DNA of 64,000 nucleotides from Mytilus californianus (GCF_021869535.1 NW_026262712.1:104102140-104166139); one strand, 5' to 3'. Positions 23,601 through 34,740 are shown, counted from the first letter of the stretch. The notes: generated by a model not told the origin, from the sequence alone. Made by a program: numbers and translations.

Positions 23601-24400
23601 TCTAATATACTGCTGTTCAATTTTCAGTACCCCCTGCCTTTAGGACCTTTATTTATATCTATTTTTAATGAAACACAATTATGGTCAATATATTGCAGAA
23701 CTATAGGCCTTATATCGCATGAAGTGGAGTTTTTATAAACTTCAGGTCCTATTAGAAAATAGTCAATTCTTGTTGCTTCAGATCTATCTTTTCTACAACA
23801 AGTGAACTGCGTTCTATGTTTGTTTTTCTCTCTGCAAACATCTTTAATTAATATTATCTTATTAATTTGTTAAGGTTGCAAACTGGTTTTTTATTTTTTT
23901 GTTTAGTTTTATTTTTTGAATCTATTTGAGCTAATATGTCGTTAAATCACCTCCCATTATTAGTTGCCCAATGCTATGTTTATCGACTAATAATTTAATG
24001 TTTTTGAAAAAGTAATTTCTAGTGTGTGGGTTATTAGACGCATATAAATTAACTATAGTTAATATGTTGTCATTTACTTCAATGTTTACAAGTAAAAATC
24101 TACCCTCTTCGTCTTTATAACTGTCAATTGATTTTAAATTTGATTCTTTTTTTAGCCAAATAGCAACACCTCGCGAATTACTAGTTCCATTACATAGTAT
24201 AATTTGACCCTCATCTTTTAGTTGGATTGACATATTATTTACGAAGTGAGTTTCTTGCATTAAGATGATAACACATTTTTGTTGTTTTTAACATTCTATC
24301 AATCTTTTTCTTTTTTCAGTTTTTTGTAATCCTTTGCAGTTAATAGAACAGATGTGAAGATTTTTCCCGATAGTCATACGATATGTGAGTTTGATTTAGT
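20700..24400 (-). pseudogene. L1/Tx1-type LINE ORF2, nearly full length but broken
   Basis: Read on the minus strand from 24.4 kb down. The endonuclease start (HICSINCKGLQKTEKRK, then MQETHFVNN) lies at 24370-23931. A linker follows, with a segment (WAEMGEKNSAYFLGLEKSRQ region) at 23266-22757. RT blocks are YRPIPLLNYDVKLLAYAL at about 22780, DGAVLFLDFSKAFDSLEW near 22600, GIKQGCPLSSLLFVLVVEIM near 22390 and QLADDTTLFLQSK near 22260. The A-D-D catalytic pair is intact, with L replacing the usual F. Thumb segments run to 21344, and a CX2CX7HX4C knuckle (CNHCSIKEDYEHFFLSC) lies at about 20930-20995. Several shifts and stops show it is inactive. ORF1 is not seen. Confidence 0.8.
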
Positions 24401-24419
24401 TTACCGGTTTGTTTATTTT

Positions 24420-25600
24420 CTGAAAGTTTGGGAGTTTCCACTTTTAAAATAGGTATGACCTGTTTCTGACCTAGACCGATATCGATCACGTGATATTTAT
24501 ATTTATAGGCTACAACGTGGATGTAACAACATATGTCGGAAATATTCTTATATATGTATATAAAAGTGGTAAACCTTTTAGAGTTGAATTTTCTATTTAA
24601 ACATCCGTTTAGTAAAAATCATTTAAACAATTCATTTAGTAAAAAGCATATACACAATTCATTAATTGCACAACATACTCTAAGGATACAATATAATGTA
24701 TGCATTTTTTCATGTGTCAATATATGGGTCATCTTGGTGACTTTGTTTACAAACTTTGAATTGCAATACAATGTACATTCAAAGTTTGAAAGATGAAATT
24801 TACAGTCATAGCAACTTATAGAGATGGAAGTGTGCAATGAAGAAAAATTATATAGAATAAATATACAGGTATATACAATAACATAAGTCAACAGTTTAAT
24901 TGAAAATAAAGCTGTATTTGAATTTTTTTGGAAGGCAGCTCAGGTCCAAATTTTGTAGTGTATTACAAGTGTGAATAATATTTATTTTCCAATATATTAT
25001 AATTATGAGCTGATGATAAATAACATAAATACTGTAGATTCTATATGTGTCAGAAGTATTATCATTAAAAATAGACAAATTTTGTTTTGCTTTTAAACTG
25101 TTTTTGTAAAAGAACTTATTTCTCTCTTTTAGGTTTGGTGTTATGTGATGTTGAATGTTGTAACCATTCCAGTTACCAACATTTGAATTATTTGAGACAT
25201 TTATATTAATGGAAGAAAAAAAAAAAAACAGTATGAGAAGATGCTTTTGAAATTTACACATAGACTTACAAACTCATAAGACAAAATATTGTGAATAAAA
25301 TCATGACACACAATCCCTATTATATAAAACTAAAGCTGCATTATATAAAATAAGACGAAAGATACAAATGAAAGTCGAGAGAAACTGACAATGCCATGAT
25401 ACAAGTATATAAGTATTTACATATGCCTGCACTAATTCGATGTACAGCAAATGATAGAATGCACTTTGTGTAAAACGTACACTTCCCACAAAAGTTGCCT
25501 TATTTTCAAACCAGAATGGCAAACATTAGGCTGTTTATTTTCTAGTTCAGCATACATATCTTTGTATCCCCATCCCCCAAAACATTGTCATTTATTTAAC
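24420..25600. other. AT-rich spacer
   Basis: Open frames on both strands overlap and are low-complexity. Nothing recognisable. Confidence 0.4.
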
Positions 25601-25604
25601 TTGC

Positions 25605-25720
25605 ATTAATTCAAAAAGGTCTAACTGTGTATCGCCGCGATATAGCCCTTTTTGTGCTGATGCGGCGTGTAACAATCCCCTATCAATCAATCAATCTAAC
25701 CGTATAATGTAAAAACGGTA
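25605..25720 (+). repeat. Short dispersed repeat with CCGCGATATAGCC motif
   Basis: GTGTATCGCCGCGATATAGC, then TGCTGATGCGGCGTGTAACA and a CAAT run form a motif set that I recognise as a common bivalve repeat. There is one copy in this window. Confidence 0.4.
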
Positions 25721-26149
25721 GGTTGATTTCTCTCGTTGACCTTATAAGGTCAGAGTTTGATTTATTTTGTTATCTTATTATCTTACATAAATAAACATAC
25801 TTAAAATGTTTGATTTAATATTTTATTGTATGAATGTATTGTGTCTTAATACACATTAAAAAAATCTATAAAATGTTTTGATTTGATTCAATTATTTATA
25901 TATATATGTATGAATATGTCACTTTTAACTAGTATGTCTTCAAACATGTCTTTTTAAACAAAAATAGAAACATTGTACATATACCCCCCCCCTAAAAAAA
26001 GAAATAGAAAAACCAGTAAATATAATAAAAATAATAAGTATAGAAATGATACACTTATTTTTACTTTTGACACTTTAGCTTAAGCAAATGTAAATAAAAA
26101 AACCAATAAATGTATCAACTCTACGTACTATTTGATGGGAAAGATGGAA

Positions 26150-26465
26150 TAAAGACTAAGCTAAGAACTATTCACTATTCAATAGAACAGACTAACTTAA
26201 GTACCAATAGACTAATCTAAGTACTATTCAGTACAAAATACGGTATATATACTAATTTAAGTACTATTTAGTAGAAAAGACGAGCTACTAATATAGAATA
26301 ATCTAACATACTATTCAATAGCAAAGACGGGATATAGACTACTAGTAATCTAAGTATTATTCAATAGAATTGACAGTTTATAGACTATGCTAAGTACTAT
26401 TCAATATCAAAGACAGGATATAGACCACGCTAAGTATTATTCAATAGAAAAGACAGGATATGGTC
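26150..26465 (+). repeat. Degenerate minisatellite of about 40-50 bp units
   Basis: At least seven imperfect repeats of a unit like CTAAGTACTATTCAATAGAA plus AAGACAGGATATAGACTA. Unit length and identity vary. The open frame at 26387-26593 is partly this repeat. Confidence 0.7.
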
Positions 26466-26469
26466 TATT

Positions 26470-27880
26470 GAATCATGACACACTATCGCACTCAACAAGC
26501 CATTTGCAACGAAACGGCGTGTTTGATACTCCAACGACACTTATCAAAGAGGAAGTATTGAACAATCATAGGTCTGTTTTATGTTCCCTTTGAACGGAGA
26601 ACTGAACCTTTCTTCTCTGTACTGGATACCAAAATGACATAAGTGTTTTACAAACAACAATATTTTGCTGGGTTTACCAAATGCTCTATGAAACTTCTTT
26701 CGGAATTAATTATCATTTATTTTATCAGCAATAAAATCAGGGCTTCTAAGCTTCTTTGAAACTGTTAGCATGATTGCTTTGATAGAGGGTTGCTGCTTAC
26801 AAGAAAGCTTTTAAGATAAAGGTTGGTTCCTGGTGGTAAAGTTGAGGTCGTCATCTCAAAAGTTTTACGGGCGCCATCATGAGTTGGTTATTAAATATCT
26901 GTGTCACTGAATGAGACTTAACAAAACACATGAGCAACACGGCGGATGCCAGAGCAACTTAGGTCAATCCCGGTTTTGGTGGGTTTCGTGCTTCAAATCT
27001 TTATTTTTTTGTATGAAGCGTTTTGTAGATTGTGGTTTGTCTTATCGTAATTTTTTGTATTTTGCCATGATTTTGAAGGTCTCTTGTAGACTTTATAAGT
27101 TCTGAAATCTCTCTTTTGTATCTTCCGCCTCTTTTTACCTGCGTCGCTAACGGGAAAAACAGGTCTAGTAACCACTTTACACCGTCCGTCATTCCGTCCG
27201 TCAAAAGGACTTTGGGTAGAATACTTTCGTCAACGTTTTCTAGGATTCTTTGAATTATTTTATATTTGGTCTGCCGCTTGAAAATGCTGAGTTGTAGCAT
27301 GTAAGCAATTTTAACATCTGACGTACAGCCAATTCCTGTTTATCGATAATTTTAAATTCTACAACACTAATTGTACATGGAAAAGTTGGCTTCAATGATT
27401 TTATGGAATGATAAGTTATGCTTTAGTATACATGTTACCTCAATCAATTGCATACAGCGACGCAGGTCGAGACTCTGGTCGTCTTGTTTTCAAAAACACT
27501 TCGTCAAAGTTAGTCAACTGAGTTTTCTTAAAATATATTTATGCTCCATAAGATCTTCTTTCCAAAAAAGAACCACTTTTATGACTGTTCACACGATTAA
27601 ATTTAGTCTGTCATTACATTTATTTGTAATAACATATCTTGTCAATCGTAAAAACTTATTAAATTACGAATTGTAAGCCATGTATCCATGTTTTCTTCAA
27701 AGAAATTTGTAATTCTAAAAATGTGTTGACTGCTACAAATTTGGGATAGACAGGATGGCTGTTTGTCGATTCGTCTGCCTTCCTCTCCTTTTTCCAACTC
27801 TGGTTTTCATGGTTCTTTTTTTCTTCTATAATCCTTTCCTTGTATGTTTTGTCTCAGATTTTTGCTGCTGTTTCTCCTGT
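26470..27880. other. Mostly non-coding, one repeat motif
   Basis: 27110-27200 has TCTTCCGCCTCTTTTTACCT and CCGTCCGTCATTCCGTCCGT, tails shared with the repeats at 57.7-57.97 kb and 50.2 kb. The overlapping frames at 26.9-27.3 kb show no domain. Confidence 0.35.
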
Positions 27881-27899
27881 CTTACGCTACTAGACTGAA

Positions 27900-29160
27900 A
27901 TGTCTGATGATTTAAGTAAGTCTCAACACAAATGTATCAGTCATACAACTGATTGCGACGAGAGTGTATTTTTTCTCTCACTCAAACTCATTTGATAAAT
28001 TTAATAACTTTTGTCGTTACCTTGATGATGTTGTTTTCTTTAAATATTCAATAATTCTCTTATCATACTGCTAAAATGTAACCAAGGGAATACCCTTTAG
28101 ATAAATCTAATATAAACAGCAAAAATTGTCCTTTTTCTATATTTGTATATTTCAGTTTCACACGTGAAAATGTGTACACAAAATTACGTCAAAAGAGATG
28201 ATTGTTCGATCTCTATTGTTAATTTTTCTTTTTTGGACCTTGGTGTTCCTTGGAACCCGCTTACTGCGAATATATATCCCAACTCGTTCAGCATGTCCTT
28301 GTCTGTAGTGACGTTTTAACTTTATACTTGTTTGGCTTTCTAACTATTTTGATCTTAGTGTCAATGATGAGTCTTATGTAGACGAAACGCGCGTCTGGCG
28401 AATCAAATAATTAGCCTGGTACCTTTGATAACTATTTGAATTTCAATGAACGAAATTTATGTATCAATGGTAAATTACTCAAGTCAAATGAAACAAGTTT
28501 CTGGTTATTATAAAATTATTGAAACGATGCATGCATATATATATTAAACTATGCCCTCTATGCAAGTTTAAAAAGAAACATTTTTAAGGAATCAACCAAA
28601 ACAAAAAAAAACAAACCCGTTTTATTCTTTGATTGTAAATCGAAAACATTGCCTTCTGATCAACATTCGGGTGTTCGGGTGTTGGTGCCGAGGTTTACAG
28701 ATCGTTATCTATTGATGAATAAAAAAAACACAGAATCTTTGAGCAAGTAAAATATAAGTGAAATGACAAAGCGAAGAATAATTGTTTTTATTTATATTTT
28801 CCATGCGTTCCCATTTGTTAATTAATAATTCAATAGCAGTACATTTCTGAAGATTTGGATATAATAGAAATTATATGTACAGGTGCTTTATAGTAAAACT
28901 AAGCCATTGAAATACATAAAACATATTCACCTTTTTATATTAGTATCATATGACTTTAAGTCAGGGATTGCGTTACCATAAATTACTTAAAACTTTTACT
29001 AGATTCTTTCGTATATACAAAAATTTGGTTTTGAAGTGTCACTGTAACTATAGAATCCTTTTCAAAAACGAAATATTACTTCCCAATGTTTACAGGACGT
29101 TGTTTATAATGTACGTAATTTCAAACACGATTCATGTAAACTTATTGATTCTTTGAATAT
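27900..29160 (+). pseudogene. Penelope-like RT remnant with interruptions
   Basis: 28012 onward reads CRYLDDVVFF, equivalent to the R-Y-I-D-D catalytic block of the element at 61 kb. 28170-28310 gives a shifted copy of the next segment, ending in EYISQLV. 28445 reads FNERNLCINGKLL. 28950-29156 reads LSQGLRYHKLLKTFTRFFRI and a cysteine pair. A family C repeat (GACGAAACGCGCGTCTGG) is inserted near 28370-28435 and other DNA at 28500-28930. Confidence 0.6.
28360..28440 (+). repeat. Dispersed repeat family C
   Basis: GATGAGTCTTATGTAGACGA followed by AACGCGCGTCTGGCG, a semi-palindromic motif (AGACG/CGTCT). Relatives lie at 33000-33145 (plus), 35670-35850 (minus) and 58560-58615 (minus). Confidence 0.6.
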
Positions 29161-29869
29161 CATTTTAACACTGTAGAAAGATGTGTTTATCGGCAATGAC
29201 ATTGGCTTTGTATTTGATAGACTTTTAAGAACCAGAAGCTCTCATCTCATATAAGTTTCAGACACCGGTTTTGAGCGAAATGTTTTGCTAGATGTAAATA
29301 GCATTTCACCAGCTATTAGAAGACTAACATAACTGCTTGGTTATATTATAAGTTACAGACTGTAGGGGGCAAAGACAACACATACCCTCAAATCTATAAA
29401 ATAAAATCAGATTATCCTATAGCACATCAAGATATTTGTTGGATAACTTGACAGGAAATAACGTATGAACAGGGGGAAATTAAAAATACCAGGATAGACT
29501 GCATAGATATGACAAATTCGATACACATTCATTGTCCCTTCGGTATCTTTCGCCAGTTTTTTTTATTTCCAACTTTTCACGATTAGTGTATTTAATGGTT
29601 AAATCGGCTAAGAAAATGTTAGCAGATAGGTTCCAACTTAAAACGACAATTTTATTTATGATGTTTAAGAATTTTCAGTCAGTTTTCACATTTTTAAGCA
29701 TTGTAAAATCAGTAATGTTAGTAGTAACAGAAAAGTTCAATAAATATATATAATTATATAACGACATCTCTTCTTTATAAATTTGAATTTAATTTAAAAA
29801 AACATTCACTTATGGATATGATACTGTTTATATGTGAAATGAAAGGTAATTAGAAGAAAGTATTCTATT

Positions 29870-29982
29870 TTTATTAATCCAAAGTCGTTTTTGTGTTAAG
29901 CTTATCATTTTTAATATCCTTCAAATCCAAATTTTTCTCATCCAAACCCAGGTTTTTGTCCAGATGCCTCGGCTTCCATATG
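29870..29982 (-). CDS. Tentative terminal exon of a small gene
   Basis: A very good acceptor (TAATTCTTTTCAG) starts an exon at 29982. In phase 0, as delivered by the exon at 30314-30363, it reads HMEAEASGQKPGFG and stops at 29938. A longer alternative frame (WKPRHLDKNLGLDEKNLDLK and onward to TAA) is open but needs a phase that the preceding candidate exon cannot give. AATAAA lies at 29870-29875. The acceptor is convincing; the reading frame is not settled. Confidence 0.35.
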
Positions 29983-30313
29983 CTGAAAAGAATTACAATA
30001 TAAGCTCTTTTATAAAAGAATATTTTATATGATATAAACTTCAAATAAATTTCTGACATCAAATAATAAAATCACCTTATTAACAGAAATAAGATACACG
30101 CATTTTAATAAAATTGAGAATGGAATAGTTGTTCTTCAATTACCAAAAAACACGAAATTTGCGAAACAATTTTATATTGAGCGTGACAAAGTTCTTTCAC
30201 AGAATTTATTTGAAAACAAATATTTTAAGACCCACATTTAAAAACTTAACTCACAGTAAAACTTTTACTTCTTGTTTTCATTCAATATTATAAAATATGT
30301 CTTCAAAACTTAC

Positions 30314-30363
30314 ATCAACTAAGTAAATCAAAAACTGGTGTGTGTCCCTAGGAGAAGAAATAT
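30314..30363 (-). CDS. Tentative internal exon (50 bp)
   Basis: Bounded by TTTGTATTTCAG and GAT/GTAAGT. Only one frame is open, reading ISSPRDTHQFLIYLVD after a split codon. Its entry phase matches the exon at 31281-31320, giving LEIYVATDISSPRDTHQF across the junction. Its exit phase is 0. Confidence 0.4.
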
Positions 30364-30472
30364 CTGAAATACAAATAATAAATCTTCAGAAATATATTAT
30401 GCATTTAATCATTTGATACAACGAATAACAAATTTCTCTCTATATATATTATACAAACAGGAGATCATTATA

Positions 30473-31080
30473 CTAGTCTGAAGATTTGAGCACTAGTACA
30501 TGACTGCTTAAAGTAAGTTTATCCAAAGGATCGATATCTATAAACATGATCACCGTAAGATGAGGATGTAATATCCATATTGTAATAAGTTTTCCACAGA
30601 TACAGTCAAAACAGTATCTTTGTACCTTATACAAGAATTTAGTAAAGGTTTTAAGTAATCTAAAATAACGAAATCCCTGACTTAATAATTGACCAGTGAT
30701 ACATCGATTACATTTATTGACAGATAGAACGGCATTACAGACACGGACAGAGCGAACGCGATAGGATATATAAACACTTAAGATTGAACACATCTCCGTA
30801 AAAAGAGGAAAATAAGCAACATGAAACGATAAATCGTCCTTTTGTCGTAAATTTATGTAAATAGTTTCACGTGAGAAACTGATTTATCTTAATCTATAAA
30901 AGGACAGTTATTCCTGTGTATGTTTTATTTTCAGTAAGTTCCCTAGGGCGAACTTGTGAAGTATAATATTTACGAGTTTCTTGATATTTTAACGCAAACA
31001 TATCATCAAGGTAACGGAAGTGTTGTTGATTTTTTCAATTTAATGGAACTAAGACGGATCTATACTGAGTCTGCTATTGA
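30473..31080 (-). pseudogene. Penelope-like RT remnant, inverted relative to the 28-kb copy
   Basis: On the minus strand about 31030 reads FRYLDDMFALKYQ, the catalytic block. About 30870 reads IYDKRTI. 30793-30473 includes NKCNRCITGQLLSQGFRY and LLKTFTKFLYKVQRYCFDC. Frames shift between the pieces. Together with the copy at 27.9-29.2 kb it forms a loosely inverted pair. Confidence 0.6.
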
Positions 31081-31280
31081 CGGGTGCGATTTTCATTAAT
31101 TAAACCGTTACGAAAGAGTATAGTTTATATGTAAAAGGTATCTTATTTTTTTCTATTAAGTAATTTTAATATTGAAACTACCAATGTCCCTGTAACTCTC
31201 ACGAAGCATTACAATATAACACTTGCAACAAATCATTGGGAGGGGGGTCGGATTTCTGTCCCTATATACACCATACTTAC

Positions 31281-31320
31281 CAGTGGCAACATAAATTTCC
31301 AGATCTTCATCCAGGTTGAG
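31281..31320 (-). CDS. Tentative internal exon (40 bp)
   Basis: Bounded by AAGGTAG and ACTG/GTAAGTATGG (a near-consensus donor). The frame LNLDEDLEIYVAT plus one base joins smoothly to the exon at 30314-30363. The acceptor has a weak pyrimidine tract. Upstream partners are unknown, and the phase does not match the exon ending at 31559, so this may be a separate gene. Confidence 0.35.
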
Positions 31321-31527
31321 CTACCTTGCTGAACCTATCTAAGTATCTACTGATAATATGTTCTCATCCAAAATATGCATGAAATATATGCATCTAGAAG
31401 TTGTTAAATAAACAACTAACGTGTAAGATGACATATACTCTTCAGGCTATAATCGCCCAGAAATAAATGTGATGGATACAAGTCATATCATATGTTTTTT
31501 TTTATTCTTGATATAAAGTCATCTGAT

Positions 31528-31533
31528 TTTATT
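31528..31533 (-). terminator. Poly(A) signal after the second secreted-family gene
   Basis: AATAAA on the minus strand, 26-31 bases beyond the TAA at 31559. Confidence 0.5.
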
Positions 31534-31558
31534 AATAGCATACATTTTTTAATGAGAA

Positions 31559-31738
31559 TTACGTACGCTCAACCAATGCTAGGACTTTACTGTATCCAAT
31601 TTTATGGATAAATTCTGTGACGTTGTGATGTTGTGCAGCAACAAATAAGTCAACAATCAATTGTTTGTCCTGCTGATTCATAGAAGTATACAAATGTGTC
31701 TGCATAAGATTATTAATTTGTGACTGGAGATCTCGTGC
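31559..31738 (-). CDS. Terminal exon, paralogue of the 36.7-kb secreted peptide
   Basis: Follows TTTGTTTTCTTTGCAG. Encodes 59 residues from ARDLQSQINNLMQ to VLALVERT and TAA. The last 52 residues align without a gap to the last 52 of the 86-residue peptide at 36.7 kb: H-x-Y-x-S, the L-x-V-x-L-x-x-A-A block, T-x-x-I and G-(F/Y) are shared, about 12 identities plus many conservative changes. There is no cysteine; it is helix-rich and amphipathic. It enters in phase 0, matching the exon at 32681-32737. A donor-like CGTAC/GTAATT overlaps the stop, so read-through splicing cannot be excluded. The family is not recognised. Confidence 0.6.
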   Translation of the reverse strand, partial: ARDLQSQINNLMQTHLYTSMNQQDKQLIVDLFVAAQHHNVTEFIHKIGYSKVLALVERT

Positions 31739-31924
31739 CTGCAAAGAAAACAAAACATTATATATATGGAGCAAAAAAAGTTTACCTTGAAAAAAGGACA
31801 AAAGCACTATTGTAATTCAAAGTAGAATAAAACGACATACAACAGTTTACAAATTATACATTTAAAACTAGAGATTGACCTTCACGAACCTCACTACAAA
31901 CCTCTTGTCATCCAAAAGGCTATG

Positions 31925-32155
31925 TCATTTGTTCTCAGCCTGGGACATCTGTAATTGCTTTGCTAACAAGTTAAATAAAGTTAGAGCTAAGTAATATTCG
32001 AAATCAAGTGGTAAACGGTATGGAGATAACAGGTCTGTGGCTTGGAAAAAGTAACGGACTATTGCATTGTACACTGCAACGGTCTTATTTGCACCGGCAA
32101 AATGCATTGACTGTATCAACGTTAGCTTTCGATAGTCACTTAGCCTTGCTTGAGT
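31925..32155 (-). CDS. Unrecognised open frame inside an intron
   Basis: The frame reads YTQARLSDYRKLTLIQSMHF and continues AGANKTVAVYNAIVRYFFQA to a TAA after QMSQAENK. It lies between two exons of the secreted-family gene and on the same strand. No good splice borders are evident. Its regular amphipathic look suggests real coding ancestry, perhaps a mobile-element or captured piece. I cannot name it. Confidence 0.3.
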   Translation of the reverse strand, partial: TQARLSDYRKLTLIQSMHFAGANKTVAVYNAIVRYFFQATDLLSPYRLPLDFEYYLALTLFNLLAKQLQMSQAENK

Positions 32156-32680
32156 GTATTACCGGACGTCTTACATTTATCGTATTTGTCATGTGTACCA
32201 ATTAACAATCTTATACACAATAGCAATCTTGCATGTACTGTAAGTAATCTCTATATACACATTTCAATTAATAAAATAAAAGTGATTTTGCATTTTAATG
32301 GCATAGGAGTTTGTTCAAATGTTGGAAATTATATTTATAGCCTGGTATGTTCGATGAGTTCGTTTTCAAGATTGGCAATATAACGCGAGAACAACTATTC
32401 ATTGTCTTATTAGAAATATATGACAGCCATCATAGTCCATTGATGGTTTGGTCGTATATATAGTGCTACGAATGCTTAATCCCCTATACATCACTATTAC
32501 TTTTCACAAAAGGGATGAAGAAATCAAGGGGCGATCAAAAGTCGAGAAATACAAGCGACCAAGACAGTACAAAATAAACGCCCAAAAAACCCAAAACAGA
32601 ACAATTCACAAAAACTTAAAAGAAAACATTTATTTCAATAAAAACCAGGGCCGAATTAAGGAAATAAGTGATATCTTTAC

Positions 32681-32737
32681 CTGGATAACACTGTCATGTG
32701 AATGATTTACTGCGGCAACTGTCTCTTGATTAAGTTC
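32681..32737 (-). CDS. Internal exon of the second secreted-family gene (57 bp)
   Basis: Bounded by TTTTAATTTAG and CAG/GTAAAGATAT. Only one frame lacks stops: ELNQETVAAVNHSHDSVIQ, phase 0 in and out. It matches the exit of the exon at 33292-33347 and the entry of the exon at 31559-31738. Confidence 0.55.
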
Positions 32738-32999
32738 CTAAATTAAAATAACAATGTTGTCTTTACTTATTGGCAAATAATTGTGTGAAATATTTAGGTT
32801 CTGTGGTGCTACATTAATTTTCTAAATGGCAGCCACATCAGAAAATCGTAATTTCGGGGAATTGTTTTATAGTTTTATTTCTATACCCGTTCATGAAGCA
32901 TGATTGCAGCCAAAAACTTGTATTTTCAGTCAGCGCTTCGCACTTTTGCATTTTCTGTAAATTTACTGTTTATAAAATGTTGAAATATTCAAAACACTA

Positions 33000-33145
33000 A
33001 GGTTTGTCAACAACGGGTAGGCATTGTTTTAGCCGTATTTAGCACAACTGTTCGGAATTTTCGGTTATTAATGCACTTCAACTTTGTTTTTGATTTGGCT
33101 TCGCCACTATTTTGATTCGAGCGCCTTGATGAGTCTTATATAGAT
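33000..33145 (+). repeat. Dispersed repeat family C, longer copy
   Basis: Contains GCATTGTTTTAGCCGTATTT, AGCACAACTGTTCGGAATTT and CGAGCGCCTTGATGAGTCTT. The reverse order appears at 35670-35850 (GCCTAATACGGCTAAGGTTT). Confidence 0.5.
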
Positions 33146-33291
33146 ATTATATAGCAAGAAAGAATTGTCACTGATCTGTTCGTTCTATCATGATAATGTT
33201 ATCGCATGATTATCAGCGATCACTTTTATGAATGCCAGCAGTGAATAGTATGTGAAAAAAGTGTTATGAATGTGATTATATTTATATAAAC

Positions 33292-33347
33292 CTGAATGAG
33301 GTAATGTTCCAGAAGATTTGCCTCCCTTTGGTCTATCTTCGTTACAT
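33292..33347 (-). CDS. Internal exon of the second secreted-family gene (56 bp)
   Basis: Bounded by ATTTTAATTTCAG and CAG/GTTTATAT. The frame VTKIDQREANLLEHYLIQ is entered with one base carried from an upstream exon and leaves in phase 0. A second open frame exists but would exit in the wrong phase for the next exon. The start codon and signal-peptide exon of this gene were not found. Exon 1 of the 36.7-kb gene ends in phase 2 and so cannot be its leader. Confidence 0.5.
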
Positions 33348-33659
33348 CTGAAATTAAAATTTGTTTGAAGTAACATAGAGAAACATTTTGTTCTCATTAG
33401 ATGAGCGTAATTACCTTGGAAACAAAACAATAATTTGTCTTTCCTTGTTTTTATTAAATATATTAATGTAAAAGAACGGTAAACACAGATTTTTTTATGT
33501 CACAAGTTTTGTGGAAAGGTTTGCATACAACTTTTACATGTTGAATTCTTATTGAAAATCGAGATATAGTTCATTTAACTGTTACACTAGCTAAAATATT
33601 AGTGAATGCAAAACCTTAAAACATTTAAATATTTGTAAAGAATGTACATAGAAAGTTAT

Positions 33660-34030
33660 AAATAAAGGCAACAGTAGTATACCACTGTTCAAAAGTCATA
33701 AATCGATTGAGAGATAAAAAAATCCGGGTTACAAACTAAAACCGAGGGAAACACATCAACTATAAGAGGAAAACAACGAAATAACAGAACACAGAAGTGT
33801 AACAAAAACAAACAACAATGCAACATTCATAGAAACGAACTATTAAATAACAACTGCCATATTCCTGACTTGGTACAGGACATTTTAAGAAGAAATGGTG
33901 GATTGAAACTGGATTTGTGGCTAGCCAAACCTGCGCGTTATGGCAATGTTAAATATACCGCTAAAATGACAACATTACATGACGGGAACAGAGTACAAAT
34001 AAATGCAAAAACACCCAAGACAGAGACATA
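33660..34030 (+). repeat. Family A long repeat, left member of a direct pair
   Basis: AATAAAGGCAACAGTAGTAT through CCGGGTTACAAACTAAAACC, TGACTTGGTACAGGACATTT and GTGGCTAGCCAAACCT to AGACAGAGACATAC. The same order at roughly 80 percent identity by eye occurs at 35288-35655. The two flank a Penelope-like RT fragment and could be its pseudo-LTRs. Confidence 0.65.
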
Positions 34031-34099
34031 CATAAATAAATAATGTAATAGTACATTTCGACATGTTAACCACAGAATAACAACGAATAATCAAAATAA

Positions 34100-34740
34100 T
34101 TTAGGACAGTACACAAAAAACAGCTTATTAGAATTACGAAGTGTGTGTCTGTAACATGAATGGATCAACGCCACAAAAAGTAACGTCACAGGTAAGTTTC
34201 TAAAAATTGGATATAAATCAAGATTAGGTTTCTAATTATGTTATTTGATGTATTTTATAACAATTACAAGAATATTAATATAGAATTGTGTTAGTAAAAG
34301 TGCAACTAACTATGTCGGCCTTTCTTCCAAATCAAACTGTGTAAAACAAATAAATCCTGTGCACATAGTTGCTTTAAACTAAAATTATACAAATGAACTG
34401 GGTGATTAATTATCTTTACTTTTACATACGAATAGAAAATAAAAGATAGAATCACAACTACTAACGATAAGACACATATCCGATCAGAATTACAAATAAA
34501 ACTTCGTAACTAAATACATGAACGCTGGATAAACAAATACCGAGACACGTCTTATAGCAATGTGAATTGACATTCAGTAAAACAGTCATATTCGGGAATA
34601 GGTCACGTTCGGTACTTAAAAGACAAGACGACGTAAATAGTAAACCATAATCTAAGACGTGGAAAACATGTCCTTAGTTAGTTTAGACACAGATACATCG
34701 AATGGATCAACCAATTCGTGATGGTGTCCATAAAATTGTC
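34100..34740. other. Interior of the Penelope-like element, non-coding
   Basis: AATGGATCAACGCCACAAAA and AACGTCACAGGTAAGTTTCT recur in diverged form at 36001-36110 (GATCAACGCACAAAGTGACG), so this stretch is also part of the duplicated repeat. I see no gene. Confidence 0.35.

Noticed and set aside
24533-25261. Several 80-120 residue frames on both strands
   Set aside because: They overlap in opposite directions, are low-complexity and AT-driven, and show no domain or splice border.
33188-33430. 80-residue read-through frame over the 33292-33347 exon
   Set aside because: It runs through clear acceptor and donor sites, and its frame exits the exon in a phase incompatible with the next exon.
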